The position numbers and the translations under genes were made by a program. From Antedon mediterranea (taxonomy: Eukaryota > Echinodermata > Crinoidea > Comatulida > Antedonidae), in NCBI RefSeq assembly GCF_964355755.1, contig NC_092675.1, forward strand, positions 29,038,912 through 29,102,911: DNA of 64,000 nt, written 5' to 3'. This document shows, piece after piece, positions 34,958 through 47,822 of this stretch; within the stretch, counting starts at the first letter, position 1; each line of letters begins with the position of its first letter. The notes beneath the pieces are model-generated. The model saw only the letters and a list, made by a program, of their open reading frames with translations. It did not search any database and had not been told where the DNA came from.

Positions 34958-35048
34958 GCACAGTCGCATGCGCAAATTTGAGTTAGTGTTTACCAACCGA
35001 CCAACTGACTGACATAGTGAGCTATAGAGTCGCGTTGCATGTGACTAA
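34958..35048. repeat. Dispersed repeat, inverted partner at 47735-47822
   Basis: Contains GTTAGTGTTTACCAACCGAC and ACATAGTGAGCTATAGAGTC. The inverted copy is at 47735-47822. It lies close to the repeat at 34600, so both may be parts of one element. Confidence 0.7.
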
Positions 35049-35629
35049 CACAATGCAGAATACAGTAACAAATACATATTAATTGTATTTGATAATACTA
35101 AAATATAAAGCCACTGAACCTAAGGAAGATGGTTAATATACCATTACCTAAATTAAATAAAAAAGGTTAACAATTATATTTGTGTTTCATAAAATAATGT
35201 AATAGCTTTCTTCTGCCTTCTTGAGTTTTTTTTATAGCAACAATGATGATGTGAACTGGTCAACGCCATTGTAGAATTTGTTCCTTGCATTTCACAAAAA
35301 TAAATTTAGGGATTTCCCCTTTTTTCCATTCCTTTTGATATGTTAATGACATTTTACGCTCCATTGGCAAACTGATTGTTTAATTTTGACAAAATTGCTT
35401 TAACCTTGTATTATAAACTAACTAACTGGAAAATTCCCAAGAACTTGTAGTTTATAATAATTGAATTTGGAAAATTATGATAAAATTAGTCTTTAAAAGA
35501 ATTCTATACAAAGAGACATGTTTTCCTTGATACAATTAATTTTTATAACAATTAAAAATTGATAATTGTAGGTGTCATTGAAAATGATATTATGATGCTC
35601 TTTTAAAATTATTCATATTGTACTTGTTT

Positions 35630-35890
35630 ACCTTCTTACTCTTCTTACTTTTTTTTTCTTACATGAATAATTTTTCCTTCTTATATTTTTTTGTAATTCT
35701 TACTCTATTATAGTTTTCCTTTTCCTTATTGCATCAATTTGCTTTCTATTCTTAAATGAATTACATTTCCTTATTTCATGAATTGCTTTTCTTTTAAAAT
35801 TTCTTTCCTTATATTTTTTTGTTTCTACATGAATTGTTTTTCCTTATTTTTGTTAATTTGTATTATTAAATATTATTTCATCTATTCATC
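35630..35890. repeat. Pyrimidine-rich low-complexity tract (TTCCTTATTT)
   Basis: Irregular repeats of TTTTTCCTTATTTT and CATGAATTG on the + strand. No frame of interest. Confidence 0.7.
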
Positions 35891-37288
35891 TTGAAGCAAT
35901 CATAATATCATACATTATGTTTTATATTTTTCCCATCTTTTTACCATCTGCTTTAATGATCGTATTAAAATCTTTATTACCTGCAAATCTCTATCGTTTT
36001 CGCTGAGGAAGTATTGTTCTCCGATTTCAGGGTACTCGATCCAATTAAAAATATACGATAAAATATTATGATGTATAAAATATTATGATGTTAATAATAA
36101 TTGTCAATCAAAAACTGCAAGCTCATTTGCAGTACATATTCACAAAGCAACAGGTTTTTTTTTATCACACCAACTCAACAATTATTAGGCAATTAGGATA
36201 AGTAAACTTATTAATCAACATTGTAGCTTTAACATTGATATGATTTAAAAACAATTTCATTCATTCAATTGTTTTTATTTCCCATTCAATTCAATTTCAA
36301 TATCTATTTATTTCGGAAATATCATTCATATTAATAAACTTATAAACAGAAAAAGAAAAATCGTAAACTCTAAACTTAAGTATATAGAATGCTTCTCCAT
36401 CTACAATACATTTTGGAGTTATGGAGCATATGTTTGCAAACACAAAGCAACAAGGATGTTACCACTATTCAACATACATTGCATGAAACCATAGGTAGAT
36501 TTTCGCATGTACTCATTAAAGTTTTTCTTTTTTTAACTTCTGTTTTTTAAGAACACTGTATGCTTTTATTTCACAACAAAACAAAACTAACACAAATTTA
36601 GTAGATACTACAGACAAGCTATGGACTTAAATTTTCTTTGTTGCGTCCTCTCTTTAGAATGAACTCCCACTTGTGATTCATTTAAAAAAATTAATTTAAA
36701 GACTCATTTATTTAGCAAATTTCAGAATAAAAGGCAATGTTAAATTTGTAAAATTGGTGCAATTTAAATTTGTCATTATATTATATTATAAACAATAAAT
36801 ATGGAAAATTAGTATATGGTACAAAACATCAGAATTTGAGTAACGTTTTATAATTGTGACAGGCATCGTTACACACTATAGTTTCTATTGTTTTTATGTT
36901 TTTAATAATAGTTCTTTATATTTCTCAATTTATACATTTATTTCAATGTGTAATATAAATACAATTGACTTTTTGACATTTTGTAACATTTATTAGTTTC
37001 AAACTAATTACTTTTTGTGGTATCATACCATATTGTTAAAGTTATTGACTAAATGGGTTAAAGTTGATGGTATATATGAAATGAAATTGCCACGATCTTA
37101 AAATTATACTTTATTTAAATAAGGTTTATAAAACATCCATATTTTAATAATGCCATATTGACTGTTAATTAAAGGTAGATAGCACTGTAGATTAGAATTG
37201 GATGAACTTTATTTCTTTCTTTTTAAACTTTAACACAGTTAAAGTTGTATATGTACAATTCTTACAATACTGTAGGGATTTAAACAGT

Positions 37289-37542
37289 CAATCCTCTCCA
37301 TGTTACCTTTGTTAAGCTATGTCTACACTATCAAACCTTATGTGACAACAAAATGTGATGTGCCCATATATGGACATGATGATGTCATATCAATCCCCTC
37401 CATGTTACCTTTGTTAAGTCTTGTCTACACTAAAAAAAAATGATGATGTCACATCACTATCATATTTGGCCATATCACTACCATATTTGGGCACATCACA
37501 TTTTTTTATCACATAAAGTTTGATAGTGTAGACAGAGCTTTA
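37289..37542. mobile_element. MITE family 1, copy I, with duplicated flank and left end
   Basis: The left end (GCTATGTCTACACTATC) with ~25 bp of its flank (CTCCATGTTACCTTTGTTAAG) occurs twice, at 37289-37330 and 37392-37432. The core is interrupted accordingly. The right end GTGTAGACAGAGCTT is single. This looks like a partial tandem duplication made after insertion. Confidence 0.88.
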
Positions 37543-40500
37543 TACACTTTGCTTAAAAAGAAAAACAAATAATATTTCAAAAATATTCTTAAAATAATAT
37601 TAACTGTAATAAAAAAAATAACATTCAAAACTTTACTTTAAAGACAAACTTGACTCAAAATATCAACCTCCCTCAATTGGTAATCTTCATTTAAAAAATT
37701 AAGTCTTACACAAACAGTAAACTCCACTCAAAATATAAAACTTACTCAACTCAAGATATACTTTACGTTTACTCAAAATGTAAACTTTGCTATCATAACT
37801 CAAAAAGTTCCTTTTAATAATACCTGATTATAAATGTTTTAACATTTGTTCCCAACAAGAATGACATCATTTATATATATACTCTGTACTTTCAAGCCTC
37901 GTTAGCCATCTAGTGTTTTTCTAAGTAATATTTACTTTTGTTTTGTTTTGATGTTTCAATTATAAAATTTTCATTTACAAGGATGTTTTCATGAAGTTTA
38001 TTTTCATGAAGAAAATATTTGTGTTCAAGCCATTAATCCTAGCACGCATATGCAATGTGACGCAAATTTTGATTATACGTTGGAGACAATAGAAAACATC
38101 ATCTTTTCATTTATATTAAATTGCCTGATTTCCTCAGGAAACCAGATTCTATGCTATTCACCAAGACTTTGCGTCTCTAATCAGAGGTTAGCACAAATTA
38201 CTTAACACTCTTTAAACAATGGAAATATGACTCACACAATCGCAGGTTTGTAACTCAACATCCACGGTCAGCTGCGATATGAGTGAGGTTGTACCGTTTT
38301 CTGACGCAGGCCTTTTTTTGATTTTTTTTTTTTGGGAAATTTGCTTGAGTAGTTGTTGTTGTTGATTAATGAATTGAAATTTACATTAGAAAAAATGCTT
38401 GGTTATCTTACTCGTACACAAAAGTATAGAACGCATAAATTCATCGGCAGAGTTCTACCAATAATTAGAAAATTAGCTTACAAAATGTTTGAAATTGCGT
38501 ACTCACGGAAATGAATATTCTGTATAAACTAGAATCTTCAATGAAAAAAAATGTTGAATTGAAGTTTGATATCATTAATGTTGACATTTTGAATAACGTC
38601 CTTGTATATACTGCCCTCTATCTAGAGCTAGTCAGCAGACAAGATCAAAAGATAAGTAATTTTCAGATAAAAATCATTTATGTGGGTAAATCATTTAAAT
38701 AAGAGTCTTTGAATTCAGAACATTATAATGAGCACGCTTCGTCAGAGTGTCGGATGCAATCCCTCAGGGAAGTTTTCAGACTATCCCAGGGGGTTTAGAC
38801 TACCCCGTGGGTGTTGGAACCTCCCCATGTCTCAGACACAATCAATCAGTAAATGTTCTTTTTTGATTAAATCAATTTTTGTAAAGAGACTAAAGTGCTT
38901 ACTGTAAAATGTTGACAGGAAGGATTTTGTTATTTTATAGTATAAGGCAGACATTTTAGACATCTTTATTAAAATCAAAACTTATTCTCCAACTTTTCCA
39001 GTATTTCAAAATGTGTATAATATAAAATAATTATCATTTACTAAACTTTTGGAGAAGGTTTGGCTCTAGAATTTGTTTTAATTTACCATTTGTTCCAAAA
39101 TATGACATTTTTTCTTCCTTGTTGTAGTAAATGACCAACCTTTGCAAATGTTAACAGATTTTAAGCAACAAGTAATTTTATGAGATCATATTTTAATCAT
39201 AAAGAAGATTCGTATAAACAATATGTGTAATGTTAATTTGGTACTTTAATTAGGCAACTAGCAATGGCACATCCAGGATTTTGAAATTGGCAAATGTTGT
39301 GATAATCATTGTATTGCAATTTCACAAATTTAGGTACTCATTACCAGTTTGCTGATATTCACCAACTTTATTAAACTTTATTATCAATTCATTTACTTTT
39401 TGGTCTTTTATTTTAAAGTTTGAAAAGGCCTATTTATAAAACCTAATTGCTTTAAGCCTAAAACTTGTTAAATTTAATGAAGAATATGAATTATAAATTG
39501 AAATGTTTATTACTTCATAAATGTCATATTATTATATAAAGAAATTAAATCTTTGATAATAAAAATATATTTAAATGTTGCCATAAGCTAAGTTTGGATT
39601 AAAGCATGGTTTAATTCTACTAACCAACCATCACACCACCCTACTATTTTACTTTTATGATATATGGTTTTATGAAATTAATTTGAGTAATTAAAATAAG
39701 TAACAATTTGATCACAAAATGTTTGTGGTACATTAATAATATATAAATAAGTAGATAAAATGTTGGGAGTACGCCATAATTTAATACTATAATGCCCTGG
39801 TATAGAGTGACTTACATTTAAAATTCAATATGTTTGTACTTTGTTTGTTAGTGGAATCTCCTAATATATTTTAACACTTTCGTTATTAAACTTTAGTGAT
39901 AGTTATTAATTGTAACCTACAATTATTGTCAAGGTTAAAGGTCATAAAATAGAGCAGCAAATGATTGAAAAACTAATAATACGCTACTGTATATAGAAAT
40001 CAAATCAGAATTTATACCAAAATTGATGGTGCTGCATAGGCAAATACGTAACATCCAAAGAGTGACATGACAGTTAAGTTGCTACAATTTATTTGAAAAT
40101 ATTATCACAAATGAAATGTCCTGATGTGTTTGTCAATTGATAATATATATATTTTGATTTGTTGAAAGATAGATGCTGTGTTGCTGTTAAATATTTTCTA
40201 AATATATAAAAGGGGAAAACTTTCAAGCAAAGTAATACCATAGAGCGAAGAAACTTTGACAGAAGTGGAATCAGCATTGTTTATAAGGCACAAGCAATAG
40301 ACTGGGGTCTGGGTTGTGTGAATTGAATTGAATAGTGGGGCACGGGGGTGCATCAGGCACCCCAGCCTCTGATTGGTGCATGTGTATTCTCCCACTACAG
40401 GAAGCCTCTGAGAAGCAACTAATATGCTTTCCTTTTTTCTGGGACACTCAAGACCTAGAGCATAGGAACGAACCGAACATTGCTGCATACACTGACTTAA

Positions 40501-41329
40501 GTCCACACCTTAAAATGTATACTCCACATGCCAAAACCAATTTATGCCCATTTATAATTGTTATTTTAAACAAAACATAAATAAAACTTCTAGTGAAAAC
40601 TAATCTTTAACAGTTTAGAATATGATGTATGATATTAGGACATTTCTATGTGAAATTGATATTTTCAAAATGCGTAGGCTGAAAAAGAATAAAAATCTTA
40701 TACATTTTTTTTTTGGTCAGTTGAACGTGACCATGGGACTAATAGCTGATTGGTGATAATTGAGCATGTCATGAAACGGAAAGAAGGACGACTTGAAGGG
40801 TTCAACGCACGCGCTCACAAATCCGACGGAAGGAAGTAAGGGGATGACGGGAATGCTATTTAGGATATGTGGAAATTAACCTAATCTTATCTGATAACAT
40901 TGCGCATGCCTACTGTGCATCCGGAAACAATCTTAAAAAAGCCAATTTCACGATGATAGTGACAACATTAGCAGGTGCTTCAGTAATTTTTGCTATTGTG
41001 AAATAATTTTTGTAGAAATTTATTGTGGTTTTTATTATCGTTTTCATCAAAATTTGATTTGCGTCATGCAACTAAATTAAGTTAAATCTACCGTATTTCT
41101 CTTACGAACAAGACAGCTCGGAAAGTAAAGCATATGTATTATTTCCCAAAGTACACAACTCTTTTTCAATTTTTTAAGTGGCTATTTTAAAATATGACAG
41201 AATTTAAGGAGTGTTAACTTCCTGTATAATTAATATGTCTGATTTTAGTCTATAAGATTAGACATAATGTTCTTAATATTTACAATTCTAGTAATGCTCT
41301 TGTCTGGCATTTCTATTCAGTCTAACTGT

Positions 41330-41830
41330 TTCCTATTCTTTCTTTTTTTAACTTTCTCTTATCAATTCTCAGTCTTTCTTCTAATTATCTTTTTACTCTT
41401 TTGACTATTTCCTAATCTTTTTTTTTCACTTTCTCTTATCAATTCTTTTCTTTTCTTTTCATTATCCACTATCTCTTATTTAATCATCTTTGTCATCTCC
41501 TTTCTTATCTTCAATATTTCTGATTTAATATTCATAATCTTTCATATCTATTTGTTCTTTTATTCTTTTAGTTTTTGTGTATTAATTGTTTCTTTTGGCA
41601 TCAATTGCTATTTTCCAAAGTTTCATCATTTCTCATATCCACTATGTTTTATATTTCTCTTTTCTTATCTTTTTTTAATATCTAATGTATATTTATTCTT
41701 GTTGTTTGTTTTAGGTATGTTTTTCTTTTTACATCCATTGCTATTTTACTAATTTACCTTCAAGTTTCATACTTTTCTTAATACCTTTCCATTTTTCTTT
41801 TCTATTCACACTGTTTCATTTATCAATCAG
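41330..41830. repeat. Long pyrimidine-rich tract (TTCT/CTTTT)
   Basis: About 500 bp of mostly T and C on the + strand, with repeated TTTCTCTTATCAATTCT. It contains a chance frame of phenylalanine and leucine codons. Not a gene. Confidence 0.75.
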
Positions 41831-42683
41831 TAAAAAAAACTTGCTTTATTGTATTGCTGTTTTACTGCCAGATCTTCATTCTTCCAAATCTCAAGTGTTA
41901 GAGCTGATGGCAATGTTCAAGTTGATTTGTTTACACAACATTTTAAAATGGTATTTAATAAACAAATTACAAAATAATTATAAACATTGTGTGAGTAATT
42001 ATGTTTAGTTTCTATTGACCACTGATTCTGAAATAAAAGATTGAATTCATTAATTGAATTAAGCCAAATGCTTTAGGTTTGGTTTTCCAAAATAGATATT
42101 ATGAATATTTTGTTACATTAGTGAATAGTGAAATAGAGCACATATTTGCAAAAAAAAGGTTCTTATTAACAACATACACTAATGTGAATAGTAAGATTGA
42201 TGCAGTTTTCAATAAGAATTATTTTATATTTTTTAGGCCTACCTAGTTTATGCTAGGTAGGCCTATGTCATACCTAGCATAAATTTAAAGTAATTTAAGT
42301 TATCTATAATATCTCTATGGTTTAGTGGAAGATTATTCCATAAGGTTCATTTTTTATATTCACAAGGGTGAGATGGATTGCTGTTAGTGGTTGGTTGGTC
42401 TTGTTGACAGCAGTGGCAGTGATGACCTAGTGATATGAGCAAGGTTGATAATGGTTTCAGTAGGTTTAAGTTCAGCGTTCAGGTTTATTTACAAAATTGA
42501 GAATTGATTAAACGCATAAACACACAAGAATGAAATCTAACAAAGTTAAAGATTTCCAACTTTTCAAAATGTTTCCAACAATGATGTCCATAATATCTAA
42601 ACATTTTTTACTGAATGATTAGTAGCCTAGTTACATGGGGCTGGTTAGTTAATTAAGTTTCTTACGTCAGTTTGTTACTACGT

Positions 42684-42797
42684 TAAGCTTGGTTCACACT
42701 AGAACGTAACGCAAGGACGTAAACGCAACGCCATTGGTTAAAACGCTTGCGTTGCGTTTACGTCCTTGCGTTAGGTTCAAGTGGGAACCAAGCTTTA
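42684..42797. mobile_element. MITE family 2, short copy
   Basis: AAGCTTGGTTCACACTAG at the left and GTGGGAACCAAGCTTTA at the right. The centre is reduced, so the two arms fold into an almost perfect ~57 bp stem. Confidence 0.9.
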
Positions 42798-43120
42798 ATG
42801 GTAAACTGTTACGTTAGTTAGTGGAATTATTACGTTAGTGGCTAAACTGTTAGGTTAGTTAGTGGAATTACTACGTTATGCTTGGTTCCCACTTGAGACG
42901 CAAGACAAGGACGTAACGCAACGTAAGTGAATTGACCAATCACAAGCGATGGATTATTCGAACGGTCGCTTGTCATTGGTCAACACGTGTGCGTTGCGTT
43001 TACGTCCTTGCGTTACGTCCTAGTGAGAACCAAGATTTAGTGGTTAAACTGTTACGCTAGTTAGTGGAATTATTACGTTAGTGGTTAAACTGTTACGTTA
43101 GTGAGTGGAATTGATTTTGA
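42798..43120. repeat. ~43 bp minisatellite interrupted by a MITE
   Basis: Units of GTTACGTTAGTTAGTGGAAT, then TATTACGTTAGTGGTTAAACT, occur about twice before and twice after a family 2 MITE (42878-43039). The array existed before the insertion. Confidence 0.82.
42878..43039. mobile_element. MITE family 2, copy inside the minisatellite
   Basis: Ends GCTTGGTTCCCACTTGAG and CTAGTGAGAACCAAGATTT, with the standard centre (GACCAATCACAAGCGATGG). It splits the 43 bp tandem array. Confidence 0.9.
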
Positions 43121-45017
43121 AAGAATGGGTGATACAAAATAGATGTATTAATAATTATTCTGATCGCAAAAGTGGTAGTACGTGACAACTTTGAGCTTCT
43201 GATGCCACTATAATTTCGATGATCTTTATGTAGGGTAGGAATACAGTGTCTAAGATATGAGCATTCATAGATGGCAGACGAAATAAGGAAAACGGCGCCA
43301 AAAGAAAGGGATGATAAAGGTGACTAAAGATAGTTTTCGAAACAAACATGAATTCCGGGTTTAAAATTGATAGATCTTCATCAGAGAATAAAGAGATCGA
43401 AGATTATGAAATATAATTGTTTAAGCTTTGTTATTAACATCGTCAACTATAATTCAATAGTCAACATCACAGTCACGCAACGTATTTTCATTTTCAAACT
43501 TGATCTTTAAGAAGGGCAAGTCATTACGTCATTCGAATCATATCCGCTTACAAAAAAGAGACATAAATATTATTCAACATAGTCTAAGTGAATCGCTTAA
43601 TCAATTACTTGTTTCAATAACTTTTAATACACAGGGGTGATCCCTCCTAGACGATGTTTACGTACAGGAAATATAAATTGTGTTGCGAAACGAATTTTTT
43701 CCCGTGAGAGGGGAGAAAGTACAGACGGGGTATCACGCACAGGGGCGACAGTTAAACGTAAAGAAGCTTTAATCGATGTCGTCGCGTGAAGTGTGAGTAG
43801 CGTGCTTAGTTTAATCCCCAGGCTAGGGGTATATTATGAAAACTTCCGCCTACCCTTCCTTGACATTTATCCGTCTACCCTTTTCTTCTTGTTAAGTCAA
43901 CAAACTTCAAGAATCGAACTTTAGTCAGAGAACACGATGAACACTCGGTAAAAGTACATTAACCTCTGCCATTTTAACTGTCTATGGTTCCAGTCATTAA
44001 AATAGTAACTGTTTTACAGTCAAGCTGAGAAATTAGATCGCAACTACCGGTTTTCATCGAATGGGTCCCGGATCACAGCAGTTTCTCTGATTTATTTCTT
44101 CCTTTCCACATTTGTTTTTTACGGCATTAAAATTATGTTTTTCATCAAAGGCGTGGGCAACCCGTTACCAACGCGTCATAATATAGGTGTTGAGTGATTA
44201 GTTAATAGTTTACGCAAGACAAACAATCAACAATTAACTAGAAACAGTAGTAATAGTCCGATTATCATCTATCATGCGGCACGTAAGTTTAAAATCGACA
44301 TGCCGCAATAGCCTACTTATAGCAATTAACCCACATATGCCAGTCCTGTATTGTTTTTTATCCCCCAGTTCATAACTGCTAAATAGAACACTGTATAAAG
44401 TTAGTAGGTCTATTACTTTTGTCTTAGGGGACGGAACCGTACTTTTGTAGACTTTCCCCAAGTCTGTGTATGATGTCTTTTTTTATGTTATAAGTCAGCG
44501 GTTCGATTTGGAAACTACGTGTTTTGCGCTCAAGCTATACGTATAAAGCACCATACAGTATATGCCAAAATATTTATCTTTTTACTAATATTAATTCGAA
44601 ACACAGTCTAACCCAGACTACCTACTTAGCTATAAAAGATCACAGGTAAGTTTAAACCTATAGGCCTAGTTGTTTTTTTGTTGTTGGTTTGTTGTTTTTT
44701 TTAAACAAAAAAGGTTTGTTGAACCCAGCACCAATTTCACATATCAGATCGCCCACACTGAGTGTAGTAGGCCTACGTGTATGTTATAAATCACATTACC
44801 ACACCACATAGTGAAAAAGTCAAATCATCAAGACTACACTTAATGTAATTTTATTTAGGCCTTATACGCCTTCACATTATCCTATTAAAGCATGAACGCT
44901 AAAAACACTACAAGCAGAAATCTCAAACAAATTATAGAAATGTGTACATTTAAACCAGTTATAGTTATGTATGAGAGAATGTATCTGGTGGGTGAAAATC
45001 TGTGATAATACCATATG

Positions 45018-45090
45018 TGGTTCTGTGATGTAGTGGTATCATATTCGCCCTGTAAGCGAGAGGTCGCAGGTCCGAATCCAGCCAGAGAAA
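45018..45090 (+). repeat. tRNA-Thr(TGT)-like sequence, pseudogene or SINE head
   Basis: Contains GATGTAGTGGTATC (A-box-like), an anticodon arm TTCGC-CCTGTAA-GCGAG with anticodon TGT, and GGTCCGAATCC (B-box-like) at tRNA spacing. The T stem has a mismatch and the acceptor stem pairs poorly. It is probably a tRNA-derived SINE head or a tRNA pseudogene. Confidence 0.55.
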
Positions 45091-46310
45091 TGTTTTGATA
45101 CAACTAAAAATACGGAACTTTCGCCGATGAGCTATGCTCGACTCGATTATAAGATCATGTTCCGTATATGAGCACTGTTTCAATAATTTGACAGTATGAT
45201 TTATATATTTATATACATTTTTCGAAATGGCTGGGTTTGATTTGTTAATCTTTTTCTCAAAAATTATATAATATTCTCTCCAAAAATTCGTTAGTCACGT
45301 CATGAAGTGACAGAGTATATGGTTTGATAACAATATTAAGAAGAGGGGAAGAGTTACACAAAACCACAAAACACAATTTTAGATTCAATCAGTTTTAATT
45401 TAATCTAGATTTTTTTTTGAACGTCTGTAAAGCTAGGCAATATTGTTAATAAGTGTTTTCATTTGAAAGAGTGTCTCTTGGTGAAAAAACACTCTTTCAC
45501 AGAACAGTATAAATATACAATATGTATTCTATTTTTTTATTTAGATGGTATAATAAGCTTTTACAGTTAGACTATTCATATGATATCACCATTTGTCAAT
45601 AATTATTATATCGGAAGATGATGTTAAGATGTATATGATGTGGGGGTATACGAAGAATTGTGAAAAAATGGGGGCTAAACTGTTTGAATGTTTAATGACA
45701 TCGTCAATCATTTTTTAGATTTTCACTTTGGAATGTGTTGGTGTATATTTACATTGATTTTAAACCGGAATAGCATCACAGGAGAAAATAAAATATCATC
45801 GACAAAAAAAGACCGCGGCAGGTTGAACGACTTGTTGACGCTGAGTTGTCATGCAATGCGCGCGACGCGTTTTATTATGAGGACACCTTTTGGCCACCAG
45901 AGGCCAAAAGCACGTGTCTTTACATATCTACACCCACGGCCGATCTCAACCTTTAATTGGTGTCATGGACAAGTTCTTTGAATCGCTTGTTCTGTTAACT
46001 TTATGTAATTTGTTCAAATGAGTCATGGATTACGGATGGAATTCAGAAACACGATAATTGAAAACTATAGTTCATTTCATAAGATGAGGACATTGTATTG
46101 TCCCACCCACCCTAACTGGTCTTCTGCTCGAATCTACCAAGACGTACATACGTCAAATGTACGACGAATGGTAGGATGAGAACTCATAACCTCTTGTGAT
46201 GATGCGCGTGAGTGAGTAGCCAATTATTATTTAATAATCATACGGTATATGCAGTTACAATTTTATCTTCTTGGTTTTAAAAATATCCGAAACTATACTC
46301 GAGCGATACT

Positions 46311-46460
46311 ATACGAAAAGGGAGACCCTATATACGGAAATGGAGACCATGCTGAAAAGGGAGACACACGAAAAGGGAGACCCAAAGAATTGACAACATA
46401 ATAAATACATTTAGAACGAATGAGAAGGAGAGACGAGACAGACTCCCTTTTCGTGAGTTC
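46311..46460. repeat. GAAAAGGGAGAC short repeats with inverted end
   Basis: Four near-copies of GAAAAGGGAGAC lie within 46311-46380 and the inverted form (ACTCCCTTTTCGTG) at 46441-46455. It lies next to the nested MITE pair. Confidence 0.65.
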
Positions 46461-46462
46461 AT

Positions 46463-46827
46463 TAAGCTTGGTTCCAACTAGAGACGGCAACGCAAGGACG
46501 TGTTAAACGCAGCGTAAGTGATTTGACCACCAATCACAAGTGATGGATTATTCGAACAGTTACTTTTCATTGGACAACTCGCTTGCGTTGCGTCTACGTT
46601 CTTGCGTTGTGTCTTAAGCTTGGTTCCCACTAGAACGTAACGCAAGGACGTAAACGCAACGCAAGCGTTTTAACCAATGACAAGCGAAGTTATAGACAGT
46701 TAGCAATCACAAGCGAATAAGCCATCACTTGTGATTGGTCAATTCACTTGCGTTGCGTTACGTCCTTGTGTTGCGTCGCTAGTGGGAACCACGCTTTTGT
46801 GGTAGTAGGATGGGAACCAAGCTTTAA
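46463..46827. mobile_element. MITE family 2, outer copy split by a second copy
   Basis: The left part (46463-46613) starts AAGCTTGGTTCCAACTAG and runs to its right arm. The expected last ~25 bases (GGATGGGAACCAAGCTTTA) appear only at 46806-46827, after another family 2 element. The inner copy therefore inserted near the right end of the outer one. Confidence 0.85.
46614..46797. mobile_element. MITE family 2, inner nested copy (long subtype)
   Basis: AAGCTTGGTTCCCACTAG to CTAGTGGGAACCACGCTTTT. Nearly identical to the reverse complement of 28832-29015, including the extra central segment, so the two share recent ancestry. Confidence 0.88.
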
Positions 46828-47734
46828 GGTCTCCTTTTTGTACGCAGGGTCACAAGTTCTCGAAGGTTTTCTTTTTCATATTGTGTATCGGATCTTCGGT
46901 CTCTCCCCATCTGCAGACATTACCAATAAGAGGGAGAGATCTGGTAACTTTTATTTCTAAAAAGGTTGCCGTGCCCAGCGCATACCACCGGATAGCAGAC
47001 TCATTTGTTACAGATGCATATGCACCTAAACTCATGATCTTCTTTAAATCCTCTAACAGGTTGATCAGAACTCGTGGTACCTATTCGCACTCCTGGATCA
47101 TGACATGAGATTTCTGACACAGATTATCGTAACCGCTATAAATTATGGACAAATTACCGGTGTTGTGTTCCGCTGATGACAATGATCACTATATAACAAT
47201 TACTTTAATATGATGAGTGATAACGCTGATTGATGACGAAGAGGCCCCTAGCAGCTGCAGACATTGTGGTTTCCCCTAAAGGAAGGGGACGATTTCAAGT
47301 TCCTAATTATGGATCCGCCTTTTGATTCCAGAATATTGATTGAATAATCCCAGTCGACCCTTCTCATTATATTTATACGGTGCCACAACCATTGACTATA
47401 ATATCATTATCTTTTTTAAGGCTCAATAGTCATAGTACAGTATTAGTATAGGCCTATATGGCATAAAAGCTGAATGCATCATGGAATGGTAGATTCTCTA
47501 AACAAAATAATAATAATTGATAAAATTATAAAATAAATCATCGTTTCCAATCATTGTAATAATATTGAGTTGGGAAACTAGTCGATAAGCCCCCGTTCAC
47601 ATTAGTGGAAATTTGTAGGCTTACTTTAAACGTTAATATTATTATTTACAGGAGGCACGTGCGCGCCGCCTCAGGTCATGTGGTGGGCGTGGTTAAAAAA
47701 ATTGGCCCCTCCTTATAGCACACTTAATAGTGCA

Positions 47735-47822
47735 TGTTTTTAGTCGCGACTCTACAGCTCACTATGTCGGTCGGTTGGTCGGTAAACACTAACTTAAGCA
47801 CGCGACTGCAGCCATGTATATG
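47735..47822. repeat. Dispersed repeat, inverted partner of 34958-35048
   Basis: Contains TCGCGACTCTACAGCTCACT and GTCGGTAAACACTAACTTAA. See the partner copy. Confidence 0.7.

Noticed and set aside
40335-40580. Overlapping frames on both strands around 40.2-40.6 kb
   Set aside because: A locally less AT-rich patch gives open frames in both directions. There is no domain and no consistent splice structure.
41552-41752. Phenylalanine/leucine-rich frame resembling a membrane protein
   Set aside because: It lies in a long pyrimidine tract, which encodes F, L, S and P by composition alone.
44885-45183. Minus-strand frames containing GFGPATSRLQ-like text
   Set aside because: They are the antisense translation of the tRNA-Thr-like sequence, a common false protein in SINE-rich genomes.
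45688-45981. 97-codon frame with GC-rich second half
   Set aside because: No recognisable protein. The local GC rise comes from an imperfect hairpin around TTTTGGCC...GGCCAAAA.
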